This document shows, piece after piece, positions 16,501 through 22,793 of a DNA stretch of 41,209 nucleotides. The notes under the pieces are model-generated. The model saw only the letters and a list, made by a program, of their open reading frames with translations, was not told the DNA's origin and searched no databases. Position 1 is the stretch's first letter; each line of letters begins with the position of its first letter. The position numbers and the translations under genes were made by a program. The stretch is from Nocardia brasiliensis NBRC 14402 (GTDB lineage: Bacteria; Actinomycetota; Actinomycetes; Mycobacteriales; Mycobacteriaceae), in assembly GCF_000308475.2 (NCBI RefSeq), contig NZ_BAFT02000021.1, forward strand, positions 1 through 41,209, read 5' to 3'.

Positions 16501-19418
16501 TCGTCGGGCTTGGTGACCACCGTCGGGCCGTCCGGCCGCGTCTGGACGCTGGTGCCGTCCGGATCGAAATGGGTCCGGTCGTCCCACGGTGAACGGAACT
16601 CCGCGCTCGCGTCGCGTTTGACGATCGTCGTAGACCCGTCCGGCGAGGTCGTGCGCACCGAGCCGTCGGGCAACACCGTGTGCTGGGTGCCGTCACTGCG
16701 GCCGAAGCCGAACTCGCTGCGGGACGGACCCTTCGGCGCATCGGCCCGTGGACCGGGTTCCGCCACAGCGTGATTGCCGTTGTTGGGCAGGAACTCGACC
16801 GAATTGTCCGGGCCGATCTTGACCAGGGTTGGGTCGTCTGGACGCCCGATGACGATGTTCCCCTGCGCGTCCACTCGGTGTTCAGTGCCGTCGGGCGAGG
16901 TGATCCGCACCTCGTCCCCTTCGCGCACCCAATTGGGGTGTTCCCCATCGCCTTCGAAGACCCGGTCACCACGGCCATCCGGGACATCGGTGTCGTGCCC
17001 GCGCGGTCCACCCGGGTCCGAAAGCTGGTCCGGTCGAACGGAGGGCCGCGGTGCGGGACGATCGCCCTCGGGTGCCGGAGTCGGGCGCTCGCTCGGCCGC
17101 TGCGCCGGACCGCTCGCCGACGAATCGGCATCATGCGATCGAGGCGACACACCCGCGCTCACGTTCGGCTCCGGCCCACGCCGCACCGGCGGCGACTGAT
17201 CGCCGGGGCCAGGGTGCGGCAGTGCGGGACGCGGCTGCTTCGGGATGTTCGAATTCGGCTCCGAGGCGGGCGGACGATGTTGTTGCCCTTCGGGGTTCGC
17301 GCCCACAGTGCGCCGTGGCGGCTGATCCGACCCGCTCGAGGTCTCCGAGCCGGCGGACGTCCGCGGCGACTGACTCGAACCACCCGAACCCGATTCTGCG
17401 GCAACAGGTGAACGTGGCGGCGTATTGGTCGAGCCCGCTTCCGCAGCGACAGACGAGCGCGGCGGCTGCCCCGTACCACTCGAACTCGCCTCCGAACCGG
17501 CAGAGGACCGCGGCGGCTGACCCGAACCCACCGAACTCACATCCGACACCGAAGCAGGCGGACGCGGCGGTTGACCCGACCCGGTCGAACTCACATCCGA
17601 CACCGCGGACGACCGCGGCGGCTGACCCGAACCCACCGAACTCACGTCTGACACAGCGGAAGACCGCGGCGGCTGTCCGGAGCCCACCGAACTCACATCC
17701 GACACCGAAGCGGGCGGGCGCGGCGGTTGTCCCGAAACACTGCCCGTTTGCGAGGACGCCCCCGACGAAGACCGGGTGCCGTCCTCCGACGGCAGGCGTT
17801 GCCACTGCGACGAACCATCGCCACCGAGCACCGGACGTGCACCGAATTGGCCACCGCCACTGTTTCCGGAACTGCCCACGGACCGTTCGCTCGGCGGGCC
17901 GCTCACCGACGAATTGCGGCTGTCGCCGGACAACGAACCCGAGGGCGACGAGCCGTTCGAGACGGACGAATTACCGTTGTGCAACAACGGAGTCGAGGAT
18001 GCAGGGAACGCACCGCGGCCGTCGCCGGAGCCGAACGACCGGTTCGTCGACGAACCCGACGACTGCCCGTCACCGGTGCGGCCGCCCTGGGATCCGTTGC
18101 CGGAGGACGTCGAGCCGTTCCGACCGGAATCGCCGAAACCACCCGGCTGGCTACCGTTGTGGGTATTCGCCGGGTATCCCTGCCCGTTGGTCCACGAGTT
18201 GCCGTTCGAGTCCCTGCGCTGGCCACCGTCGGGAGACGGATCCAGCGGTCCCCCGGCCCGGTTGTCGGTCGACCCCGCGGGGAAGGTCGCGGGCGGCTCG
18301 TCGTAGCGCGATCCGTTCCCGCCGGGCGGCGGCTGGGACGAGGTACCGTCGCCGCCGAAACCATCACGGACACCGTTGTTTTCGAACCTGCCGTGGTCGA
18401 ACGAGGAACCGTCTCGCCCGGGTACGTGATTCGTCCCGCCCGGGGACTTCCAGTCGATCTCGAAGCTCCGGTTGTCGAGCCGGTTGATGCCGACGAAACC
18501 CTTGAAGCCGCCCGTGATCCCGCCGCGGGCGGCGCCGCCGACCCAGCCGGCCGGGTTGCCGAGCGTCCCGGCCCAATCACCGGTGACCACCGCGGCACCG
18601 ATACTGCCGAAACCGTATTCCACGGTGCCGGACCCGATTCCCACGACCGCGCCGTTCAAGCCCCGCACCCACGGGTTACCGATCTTGTCCCCCGCGAACT
18701 TGATCGTGTATTTGTTCATGCCGTTGGCCGCGATCCGGCCGAACGGCGCACCGGCGCCGCCGGAGACCACGGCCGCGCCGAACTGCTCCCAGCCGAAATG
18801 CTTGCGATGCCCGGCGGCCATCTGACCGAGCTGCACGGCGGCGTCCATCCCGCCGGAGATCAGCATGGCCTCGAGGATCTTCAGGATCCAGTTCTTGCTG
18901 AGACCGGCGAACTTCTCGCCGAAGACCGACAGCGCCTTCGCCAGAATTCGATTCTGCAACTGCGTCCGCATGCGGCGCAGGGCGGTTTGGGTGGCCACTT
19001 GCGCGGCCGCCTCCTCCACGGGTGCGGTCGGCGGAAACATCCACGCCCAAGCGATTTCGATGGCCAACGCGATCAACGAGATGATCGTGGTGAGCTTCGC
19101 GGCTTCGATCTGCGTACCGAAATCGAAGGCGGCGTCGGAGATTTGATCCATGAAATTCGCCAGCGACTCCATCGACTGATCACCGACGAGCATCTGGTCG
19201 AACATCGCGGCGATCTTCTCCCCGCCCGCGCCTTCGGGGTAGGCGGCGACCGCGGTACGTTTGGCGTCCTCGATATCCGGAATCACCGTCCGCAGCGCGG
19301 TGGCGGCGTCCTTGTAGGCGTCCGAGACCGCCCAGATCTTGTCCTCGTCACCCTCGGGCCACGTACCACCGGCGATCCAACCCAACCAGCTCAACTCTGG
19401 CGGCAGATACAGACTCAT
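13548..19418 (-). CDS. CpnT-N/WXG100-like ESX protein with PDG repeats (1956 aa)
   Basis: A 1956-residue protein. Residues 1-330 match the N-terminal export domain of CpnT-like proteins: LPPELSWLGWIAGGTWPEGDED, helical hairpins, hydrophobic helices (TTIISLIALAIEIAWAWMF) and Gly-rich segments (FGAAVVSGGAGAPFG). A Ser/Gly/Pro linker follows, with about nine units of a PPRSS-AVSDVSSVGSGQ repeat (about 560-700). About residues 840-1350 hold dozens of PDGT/PDGS beta-turn repeats, probably a beta-solenoid or stalk. Three YWG repeats lie near 1430, and the last 500 residues are low-complexity, ending in a basic RRPRKKDKQRK segment. I see no enzymatic toxin domain, so it may be a carrier, structural or surface protein. 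The start is 12 bp after a YbaB-fold gene; the end overlaps the next start by 8 bp. Confidence 0.82.
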   Translation of the reverse strand: MSLYLPPELSWLGWIAGGTWPEGDEDKIWAVSDAYKDAATALRTVIPDIEDAKRTAVAAYPEGAGGEKIAAMFDQMLVGDQSMESLANFMDQISDAAFDFGTQIEAAKLTTIISLIALAIEIAWAWMFPPTAPVEEAAAQVATQTALRRMRTQLQNRILAKALSVFGEKFAGLSKNWILKILEAMLISGGMDAAVQLGQMAAGHRKHFGWEQFGAAVVSGGAGAPFGRIAANGMNKYTIKFAGDKIGNPWVRGLNGAVVGIGSGTVEYGFGSIGAAVVTGDWAGTLGNPAGWVGGAARGGITGGFKGFVGINRLDNRSFEIDWKSPGGTNHVPGRDGSSFDHGRFENNGVRDGFGGDGTSSQPPPGGNGSRYDEPPATFPAGSTDNRAGGPLDPSPDGGQRRDSNGNSWTNGQGYPANTHNGSQPGGFGDSGRNGSTSSGNGSQGGRTGDGQSSGSSTNRSFGSGDGRGAFPASSTPLLHNGNSSVSNGSSPSGSLSGDSRNSSVSGPPSERSVGSSGNSGGGQFGARPVLGGDGSSQWQRLPSEDGTRSSSGASSQTGSVSGQPPRPPASVSDVSSVGSGQPPRSSAVSDVSSVGSGQPPRSSAVSDVSSTGSGQPPRPPASVSDVSSVGSGQPPRSSAGSEASSSGTGQPPRSSVAAEAGSTNTPPRSPVAAESGSGGSSQSPRTSAGSETSSGSDQPPRRTVGANPEGQQHRPPASEPNSNIPKQPRPALPHPGPGDQSPPVRRGPEPNVSAGVSPRSHDADSSASGPAQRPSERPTPAPEGDRPAPRPSVRPDQLSDPGGPRGHDTDVPDGRGDRVFEGDGEHPNWVREGDEVRITSPDGTEHRVDAQGNIVIGRPDDPTLVKIGPDNSVEFLPNNGNHAVAEPGPRADAPKGPSRSEFGFGRSDGTQHTVLPDGSVRTTSPDGSTTIVKRDASAEFRSPWDDRTHFDPDGTSVQTRPDGPTVVTKPDDSVHIVPNDQAGRERDGDGNVVVTSPDGTRHVIGEDGSILVGRPDDPQLMKIGAEYGIVFVGPDGTGPADRTGGKAGERGGIQSPTFTRPDRVSHTVFEDGSVRTKSPDGWTTTVKPDGTTEFLSPTGEKTVYKVDGTVVESGPGRPTVITGPDGTKQTVEPNGAVTVELPDNTKHVVFDGTDVQGGGRTEHPDGTVLHYDHNDTLNIGLRDRLGGFDQDGPRKQGTIQMDRPDGTGFESSPKGTKVFDSDGTVYERGPRGSVRVTAPNGQTESRQLNEPIELSNGAQLERTPQGLRVVHEDGSVSEVGPRGVSFTDGDGTVRGIRRDGTAFVDGTEVREIRGDGAVRITENQTAWGSRPDGTTWTVDDKNKVHVADPDGAVAPPADPQSGYVQGQDLTAKPRPPRTTENDPMPDPYNAPTAPDTEDWIPQEYKDELKYKGMQVPPDDPPWDPAQQFYWGSPDQDYWGPSDEYYWGPQDQNESGPPNTEVQGPSGADGAVNPGPEEHVRSSGPGRNDERRQSGDGGGSGRSGAGGGSSADGPRDSGDGEVSGDDGAAGADRDSSGSDQTPPEEQQPPQLDPEMLSRMLQNLHGADGMLPPGGEGSLGPSEQTGSGEETTGQDGPSPDFWRLGSGTGMQSPSGGSQGDSGSPSAGGANGPVRPDPSALRAALDRLNGAVTGGTGAGTGGAGTDGTGQQRGANQSGYSNRPGTGNNSGQQHDSTGADRTGASERSGTTDGGKTSDRTGAQHGSDRQQPGDSRNTGGESNSNAPGKHSGVGDNADASGADNRTTKDGADSSGRTGNGDQSNTPGSGERSGAHGTDAGGARNSDQTSGPEHSKIPEQHGESASDRDGTPGTTPLRPPASPLQDGHAQSGSSSPTGTPASPGMASPGMTPPGATSPGSASSGNAAGSPPKQSRRPRKKDKQRKAPKPFLLPSPFEAPEQRAGPDETADVPFTLGASAAVTEPVIDTRTTTKTTRSTTDG
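15360..16920 (-). repeat. PDG(T/S) repeat region of the 1956-aa protein
   Basis: Coding repeats of roughly 18-25 residues centred on PDG(T/S)-x-V/T, for example PDGSVRTTSPDGSTTIVK and EDGSVRTKSPDGWTTTVK, with RPDDP(T/Q)L(V/M)KIG recurring twice about 180 residues apart. At DNA level CCGTCCGG appears again and again. The pattern resembles turn-rich beta-solenoid or tail-fibre-like repeats. Confidence 0.7.
17310..17745 (-). repeat. 51-57-bp tandem coding repeats
   Basis: About nine imperfect units encode GSGQPPRSSAVSDVSSV-type 17-19-residue repeats. The phrase CGCGGCGG(C/T)TG(A/T)CC(C/G) recurs at each unit boundary. The most similar units are at about 17510-17740, suggesting recent expansion there. 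The length is always a multiple of three, so the frame is kept. Confidence 0.8.
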
Positions 19419-19430
19419 CCCGCAACGACC

Positions 19431-19925
19431 TCAATCGTCGAGATCACTGACCACCGACCGGCGCCCGCGCGGCTGCACGTCCCCGAACACCGTGCCCTCG
19501 TCGTCGTAACGGCGTTCCGGGGAATTCGGCGGTGCGGTCGACACCACCGGCGGGGTCGGAATCATCGACCTGGTATCCGGGACGCCCTCGATCAGGTCCG
19601 ACAGGTGCGGCAACCTGGCCTTGCGCTCGCGCAACGGCTCCATCAGCAGTCGCCCCTGCTCGTGCACCTTCTTGGCGGCGGCCTGCACGGCCTCGGTCAT
19701 CGCCCCGGCGATCTCGCTGTGGGTCAGGTCGCCGATATCGTCGGCGAACTTGGTTTCGATCAGAATGCCATCGGCATTGACGGTCACCGTGATCCGCTTG
19801 TCGCACGCGGTCACGGTCGCGGTGAGCCGGGCACGGTCGCGATGCAGCTTCGCCAGACCCTGCATCTGTTCCGACATCGCCTCCATCATCATCGCGGCAT
19901 CGGCCCGCAACCGCTCATTCGCCAC
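19431..19925 (-). CDS. YbaB/EbfC-fold protein (EspL-like) paired with the CpnT-N protein
   Basis: A 164-residue protein. Residues 1-105 have the YbaB layout: a long N-terminal helix (AAMMMEAMSEQMQGLAKL), strands RLTATVTACDKRITVTVNADG and ILIETKF, then an amphipathic helix (GAMTEAVQAAAKKVHEQGRL). The remaining 60 residues are Pro-rich and acidic and unlike housekeeping YbaB. YbaB-fold EspL stabilises ESX-1 substrates in mycobacteria, so a chaperone role for the adjacent 1956-aa protein is likelier than a nucleoid role; this is inferred from position. A homologue occupies the same position before the giant gene (22274-22738). Confidence 0.82.
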   Translation of the reverse strand: MANERLRADAAMMMEAMSEQMQGLAKLHRDRARLTATVTACDKRITVTVNADGILIETKFADDIGDLTHSEIAGAMTEAVQAAAKKVHEQGRLLMEPLRERKARLPHLSDLIEGVPDTRSMIPTPPVVSTAPPNSPERRYDDEGTVFGDVQPRGRRSVVSDLDD

Positions 19926-19959
19926 CAGAAGCCTTTCGATCGTTTCGGATCACGTCCGC

Positions 19960-20337
19960 CTATCCGCGTTCCATTCGATCGGGCTGCGTCTGCCGCATGA
20001 GCGAGACCATTCGTTTGGCCCGCGGCCGCAGGTTATCGGCCATTTCCTGCTCGTTCTCCTCATACAGTTTCGCCGAATCCCGCAGATTCTTCGCGTTCGC
20101 TTCGAAAACCTCGGCGACCTTGGCGATGGATTCGAAAATGCTGTCGCGGTTCTTCTTGTATCCCTTTTCGCCGTCGGCGAATTTTTTACCGCTCTTGTCG
20201 TTACCCCACGCCTCACCCTTGCTGCCGGTGGTCGACTTCAGCGTGTCCAGCAGGTGCTTCGTCTTGTCGGCGACGTCGTCGAATTTCGCAGCGGAAGCGC
20301 GCAGCCCTGTTACCTCGATCTTGACGGGTTCGGTCAT
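19960..20337 (-). CDS. WXG100 family type VII secretion substrate
   Basis: A 125-residue protein. The W-x-G turn appears as EAWGNDKSGKKF near residue 45, between helices GLRASAAKFDDVADKTKHLL and RDSIFESIAKVAEVFEANAK. Two ATGs abut (20340 and 20337). AAAGGAG sits only one base from the first and four from the second, so 20337 (MTEPVKIEVTG) is the likelier start. It is a paralogue of the WXG100 protein at 9838-10143 and longer than the usual 100 residues by a charged tail. It is second in the minus operon, after the putative immunity gene. Confidence 0.88.
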   Translation of the reverse strand: MTEPVKIEVTGLRASAAKFDDVADKTKHLLDTLKSTTGSKGEAWGNDKSGKKFADGEKGYKKNRDSIFESIAKVAEVFEANAKNLRDSAKLYEENEQEMADNLRPRAKRMVSLMRQTQPDRMERG

Positions 20338-20380
20338 CATGCTCCTTTGGTTGCGACGTCGTCGTGGGTCTGGCCTTCTG

Positions 20381-22036
20381 TCAGCTCATGAGAGCCAGGC
20401 CCGTCCTCGTCTGCCGCTCCATGAAGCGTTGTTCGAACCCTTCGGAGTAGACCGACGGTGGCATCGAGGAGGACGACTGTTCGATCACTCCGTCGTCGGC
20501 GATGTAGAAGAGGGCGCGGCCGATGGCGATCTCGTCCGGTTCGGTGGGCACGAAGACCATCCAGCCGACCTCGAGGCGCTCCGCGGTGAGCTGATCGAGC
20601 GGATAGCCGGTGGTATCGACACCGAGGCCGAGGATGTGCGTCCGCACCAGCGAGATCGCCCGGTCCTGCGGCAATCGCTCGATCACCGTCGCGGTGAGGC
20701 CGGCCAGCGACAGCTGGTACATGGCGCCGTCGATATTGTCGCCGGACCCATCGAACAGGGCGGTGAGGGTATCCCGGGTCACCACACCGGCTTCGGCGGC
20801 CGCGACGAGGGTGATCGCCGCCTGCCGCTGCTGCTCGGTCGGCTCGTTGACCGCCACGCCGCACACAATGTCGGCCACGGTCTGCGTCGTCCACACGCCC
20901 GGCACGGCGGCGCTGATCTGCTCGGCATCCGGTGAATCCGCACGATGCCAACTGCCATTGGACCACCAGTAGCAAAACGACAGCATGCCTTGCGCCGCAC
21001 GGGCATTGAGCACCTGATTGGCCACCCAGTCCGGCGCGCCCGCATACAGGTCAGGCAGTTCCACGCCGTCGTTGTACGCCGCGTCGAGTTCGGGCGCGTT
21101 CCACACCCCGCCGGAGAGCACCGCCCGCCCGCCGGGCAGCACGAACAGGGTGGAGCCACTGCGCGCGGCGCCTTCGAAGATGCCGAGCGAGGGGCGAATT
21201 CGCGGGCCGAGCCCGGAGCCGACGGCGACGAAGGCCGCGGCGATCGTCGCCCAGCGGGCCCACAGCACCGGCAGCGGCGGCAGGTCGTCCCGCGAGAGCA
21301 CAGCGGCGATATTCGCGTCCCGGTCGGCGCGGGCCTGCGCGGCGGCCTGCTCGGGCGAACGCCACTGGCGCTCGTCATGGTAGACGTAGGCGGCCAGCCA
21401 CACCGGGATTCGCTCGCGCGGAAACGCGGCGAGGTCGGCCTGATACGCCTCGGCGGTCAGCAGTTGATCGTCGGGGAACGGGTCGTCACCATAGTCATAG
21501 TCGACCTCGACCTCGCCGGTGGCCTCGAGCTGGACCACCATCCGCCACCAGGGCCCGTCACCGAGCTGCGCGGAGACATCACGATGCAGCAGAACGAGTT
21601 CGGTGACCGCGGCAGGCGGCTCGGCGCGGGACACTTGCTCGTCGTCGTCGTAATACAGCACGTAGGCCACGCCACCGGCGACCGTGAGCGCGAAGACCGC
21701 TTCCAGCGAGCGCCACCCTTCCGGGCCCGCCACGCCGAGTTCGCGCGCGATGCGGTGCGCGAGTTCGACCGCTTGCTCCTCGACGGCTCGCTCCGCGAGC
21801 GCCGCCGATTCGGTGGCCTGCTCTTCTTCGGCCGACCGCGCAGCCGCCGGCTGCGTCGCGTCGCCCTGGTCCGGTTCGGGTACGTCGGAATCGGCGGGCG
21901 GCTCGTGCCCGTCGGCCCCTGGTACGACGGGATCACCAGCCGCCTGCGCGCTGGGCGGGACAGCCCCGCCCAGCCGGAAGCCGACGTCGACAGCGTCGCC
22001 TTCCCCGGCCTGGTTCTGCTGCTGGGGATCGTTCAT
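20381..22036 (-). CDS. Putative immunity/antitoxin protein, two-domain
   Basis: A 551-residue protein. ATG 22036 (MNDPQQQNQ) was chosen over the open frame to 22099 because GGAGAAAG precedes it. Residues 1-85 are Pro/Glu-rich. Residues about 90-250 form an alpha/beta domain (GPWWRMVVQLEATGEVEVDYDYGDDPFPDDQLL, then RIPVWLAAYVYHDERQ). Its W-x-x-x-x-V...G-E-x-x-x-x-YDYG-x-PFP pattern resembles actinobacterial YezG-like immunity proteins; recalled, not searched. The second half (GLGPRIRPSLGIFEGA ... WSNGSWHRADSP) looks like a separate domain I do not recognise. It has no signal peptide or membrane helix, consistent with cytosolic protection of the producer. It is first in the minus operon and divergent from the giant toxin gene. 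Confidence 0.5.
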   Translation of the reverse strand: MNDPQQQNQAGEGDAVDVGFRLGGAVPPSAQAAGDPVVPGADGHEPPADSDVPEPDQGDATQPAAARSAEEEQATESAALAERAVEEQAVELAHRIARELGVAGPEGWRSLEAVFALTVAGGVAYVLYYDDDEQVSRAEPPAAVTELVLLHRDVSAQLGDGPWWRMVVQLEATGEVEVDYDYGDDPFPDDQLLTAEAYQADLAAFPRERIPVWLAAYVYHDERQWRSPEQAAAQARADRDANIAAVLSRDDLPPLPVLWARWATIAAAFVAVGSGLGPRIRPSLGIFEGAARSGSTLFVLPGGRAVLSGGVWNAPELDAAYNDGVELPDLYAGAPDWVANQVLNARAAQGMLSFCYWWSNGSWHRADSPDAEQISAAVPGVWTTQTVADIVCGVAVNEPTEQQRQAAITLVAAAEAGVVTRDTLTALFDGSGDNIDGAMYQLSLAGLTATVIERLPQDRAISLVRTHILGLGVDTTGYPLDQLTAERLEVGWMVFVPTEPDEIAIGRALFYIADDGVIEQSSSSMPPSVYSEGFEQRFMERQTRTGLALMS

Positions 22037-22273
22037 GTGCTGAATTCTTTCTCCGCAACGCCGCGTCGAGCATATGCCACTGTTGGGATTCAACACCATG
22101 AAGGTCAGTCCGGAATAATATCCGCGTAACAGCGCACAGCCGGGGCATAACTATTACCTCATAAAGACATAATGGCGGTATTTCCGACAACACGTCGTGA
22201 TAGGTTCACGCAATAATCGATGCGTACCCACGCATCGCGGACTCACATTTCTTCGCGGCAGGAGGAACTCGAC
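22037..22273. promoter_or_regulatory. Divergent promoter region of the two ESX-toxin operons
   Basis: This 237-bp gap separates the divergent operons. Its middle (about 22105-22215) is AT-richer than anything nearby and contains AATAATATCC, ATAACTATTACC and CAATAATCG, where promoters for both directions probably lie. I could not assign -35/-10 boxes with confidence. CACG-T-CGTG (about 22192-22200) and a perfect hairpin at 22218-22237 are possible regulatory sites. Confidence 0.55.
22218..22237. promoter_or_regulatory. Perfect 8-bp inverted repeat in the leader of the giant-toxin operon
   Basis: CGATGCGT-ACCC-ACGCATCG has an 8-bp stem and a 4-nt loop. It lies 36 bp upstream of the YbaB start, probably in the 5' leader. 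It could be an operator or a leader hairpin affecting mRNA stability or attenuation. Confidence 0.5.
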
Positions 22274-22738
22274 GTGCACAACGAGCGAATCAAGGGCGAC
22301 GTCGCCGACCTGCTCGATACGGTCAATCAACACATTCGCTCGATCGCCGAGGTGCAGCAGAAGCGCGTCGAACTCACCGCCACCGCCACGGCGGGCAAGG
22401 GCCGGGTACGGATCACCGTCAACGCCGACGGCGTCGTGATCGACACCGAGTTCAGCGACGACATCGACGATTTGGACTATGACGAGATCGCCGACGCGGT
22501 CACCGAGGCCACCCAGGATGCCGCCGCCGAGGTCGCCCGCAAGGCCGAGGAGCTGATCGCGCCGATCCGCGATACCCGTTCCCGGCTGCCGAGCTTGTCG
22601 TCACTGGTGGAAGGCCTGCCCGACGTCCGGACGAAAACGCCGGAGCTGCAACGGGCGTCGTTCGAGTCGCTCGCCGCGCGGCAGGAGCGTGCGGCCGAGG
22701 CGCAGGCCGGGCCGTGGTCGGTCACCGACCACGAATGA
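22274..22738 (+). CDS. YbaB/EbfC-fold protein (EspL-like) before the giant toxin
   Basis: A 154-residue protein starting at GTG 22274, with AGGAGG eight bases upstream; the longer frame from 22220 lacks a ribosome binding site and would cross the leader hairpin. It has the YbaB layout: helix DLLDTVNQHIRSIAEVQQKRVEL, strands RVRITVNADG and VVIDTEF, helix IADAVTEATQDAAAEVARKAEEL, then a variable tail (LPSLSSLVEGLPDVRTKTPEL). The LPSLS-LVEGLPDVR tail segment is shared with the paralogue at 19431-19925 (LPHLSDLIEGVPDTR). A client-specific chaperone for the giant downstream protein is the most reasonable reading. The gap to the giant gene is 55 bp. Confidence 0.85.
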   Translation: MHNERIKGDVADLLDTVNQHIRSIAEVQQKRVELTATATAGKGRVRITVNADGVVIDTEFSDDIDDLDYDEIADAVTEATQDAAAEVARKAEELIAPIRDTRSRLPSLSSLVEGLPDVRTKTPELQRASFESLAARQERAAEAQAGPWSVTDHE

Positions 22739-22793
22739 GGGTGGCCGGTTGTCGTCTATGACCGCGCACACGCGGCGCCGAAAGCGCTGATCG

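Noticed and set aside
17310..17745. Regular repeats suggestive of a CRISPR array
   Set aside because: Units are contiguous, in frame, of variable length in multiples of three and encode a Ser/Gly/Pro repeat; there are no unique spacers or cas genes.
17727..20000. A 757-codon plus-strand frame across the CpnT-N, YbaB and WXG100 genes
   Set aside because: It spans three real minus-strand genes and their gaps, and its translation is Arg/Pro-rich without motifs or a ribosome binding site.
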